From the NCBI GenBank assembly GCA_900763355.1, contig CAAFJY010000079.1:1-13320 (forward strand): a stretch of 13,320 bases of DNA. The letters are read 5' to 3'. The DNA comes from Clostridia bacterium. Its GTDB lineage: Bacteria > Bacillota > Clostridia > Oscillospirales > Butyricicoccaceae. The position numbers and the translations under genes were made by a program. The notes below the pieces were generated by a model. That model was not told where the DNA came from and did no database searches. It saw only the letters and a program-made list of their open reading frames with translations. Shown piece by piece: positions 12,559 to 13,320 of this stretch (positions are counted from its first letter, which is position 1; each line of letters opens with the position of its first letter).

Positions 12559-13320
12559 TCAGCGGCTCCATTTTCCCGGGACCTGGTCCAGCAGGCGGAC
12601 CCGCTTGCCCTGGAGACGCTTTGCGATGTTGAGATAGGCCTGGGCGGCGGGGCCATAGTGCTCCAGGGGGAGGATGCTCCCCCGGTTGCCGCAGGCGATG
12701 ACGCTCTCGTCCTCCGGCACGGTGCCCAGAAGAGAGAGACCGGCGGTGTCCATGGCCCGGTCGATGTTGGCGGCGGCCCCGGCCCGGATCATCCCCGGGC
12801 GGAGACGGTTGACCACGATGGCGCAGTTTTCCTGGCCGATGCGGCCAAAGACGGCGGCCGTGCTCTGGGCCCCCCGCAGGGCCGTGTAGTCCGAGGTGGA
12901 CACGATGACGGCCCGGTCGGCGGCGGCGGCAAAGGACAGCACATCCTGCCCCAGCCCCGCGGCGCAGTCCACCAGGGTATAGGTGAAGTGGGCCCGCACC
13001 CGGCTCAAAAGCGCGGCCACATCCCGGGGGTCATAGACCTCCCCCACCCCCGGCTGGCCCGGGGCGGTGAGGACCCGGAGACTTTTGATCTGCGGGTGCG
13101 GAACGGCGGCTTCCTTGAGCCCCGCGGTGCCCTGGATGACGTCCCCATAGGAAAAGAGGAGACTGTCGGTCATCCCCAGCACCAGGTCCAGGCTGCGCAG
13201 CCCGGCGTCGGCGTCGATGAGGAGGACCTTTTCCCCCAGGGCGCACAAAGCGACCCCCACGTTGGCACAGAAGGAGGGCTTGCCCGTCCCCCCCTTGCCG
13301 GAGGCCACTGCGATGACGCA
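12559..13320 (-). CDS. minD: MinD/ParA-like P-loop ATPase, 5' end outside the window (253 aa visible)
   Basis: MinD ATPases position the division septum by cycling on and off the membrane. The visible part begins CVIAVASGKGGTGK, so the true start lies beyond 13320; the GTG at 13308 is an internal Val codon. Seen are a deviant Walker A (SGKGGTGKP), LLIDADAGLRSLDLVLGM (MinD IDFDIGLRNLDL), VIQG, LVDCAAGLG (Walker B/switch II) and LLGTVPEDESVIACGNRG (MinD VGVIPEDQSVLRASNQG). Two things are odd: Walker A has Pro where the Mg-binding Thr/Ser belongs, and the C-terminus (KRLQGKRVRLLDQVPGKWSR) lacks the usual KKGFLKRLF membrane helix, although a short basic stretch remains. It lies upstream of the MGS gene, as in clostridial rod-shape clusters. 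FlhG or another ParA-like role is possible. Confidence 0.85.
   Translation of the reverse strand, partial: CVIAVASGKGGTGKPSFCANVGVALCALGEKVLLIDADAGLRSLDLVLGMTDSLLFSYGDVIQGTAGLKEAAVPHPQIKSLRVLTAPGQPGVGEVYDPRDVAALLSRVRAHFTYTLVDCAAGLGQDVLSFAAAADRAVIVSTSDYTALRGAQSTAAVFGRIGQENCAIVVNRLRPGMIRAGAAANIDRAMDTAGLSLLGTVPEDESVIACGNRGSILPLEHYGPAAQAYLNIAKRLQGKRVRLLDQVPGKWSR

Overview
The window looks like a chromosomal segment of a GC-rich (about 60%), strictly anaerobic member of the Clostridia, probably Oscillospiraceae (Flavonifractor/Lawsonibacter/Intestinimonas-like). The evidence is a Firmicutes-type T-box leader in front of hisS-aspS, strong AGGAGG-type ribosome binding sites, an orphan radical SAM gene, a clostridial-type NifS/IscU pair and a MinD-MGS neighbourhood. 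The taxonomic placement is inferred from style and family resemblance, not from a marker search. No mobile element, CRISPR array, rRNA or tRNA was found.

Layout, left to right. (1) 59-3037, plus strand: a small XRE-type regulator with its own terminator, then a promoter driving a cytosolic AmpC-like serine hydrolase and a NagZ-like GH3 hexosaminidase, plausibly a muropeptide recycling pair. (2) 3090-3992, minus: an orphan radical SAM enzyme that meets nagZ tail to tail over a bidirectional terminator. (3) 4251-5882, minus: nifS-iscU, a sulfur donor and Fe-S scaffold; the scaffold has a Cys/His-rich tail. (4) 6023-7617, minus: an hxlR-rnhA-phzF operon, read away from a plus-strand LysE-type exporter gene (7752-8366). 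The two transcription units share a short region with overlapping, opposed promoters and a pair of direct repeats. (5) 8447-11652, minus: hisS-aspS behind a T-box riboswitch (about 11756-12013). (6) 12075-13320, minus: an MGS-fold protein gene downstream of a MinD-like ATPase gene that runs off the window.

The points most worth a second look are these. The 'methylglyoxal synthase' aligns without gaps to the canonical enzyme but has lost nearly all catalytic residues. Its MinD-like neighbour has Pro in place of the Walker A Thr and no classical membrane-targeting tail. The T-box reads as tRNA-Asp-specific by two independent signals although its first gene is hisS. The hxlR/lysE control region looks like a compact promoter switch. 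Most remaining genes are ordinary housekeeping genes. Long open frames antisense to the real genes were judged to be high-GC shadows.
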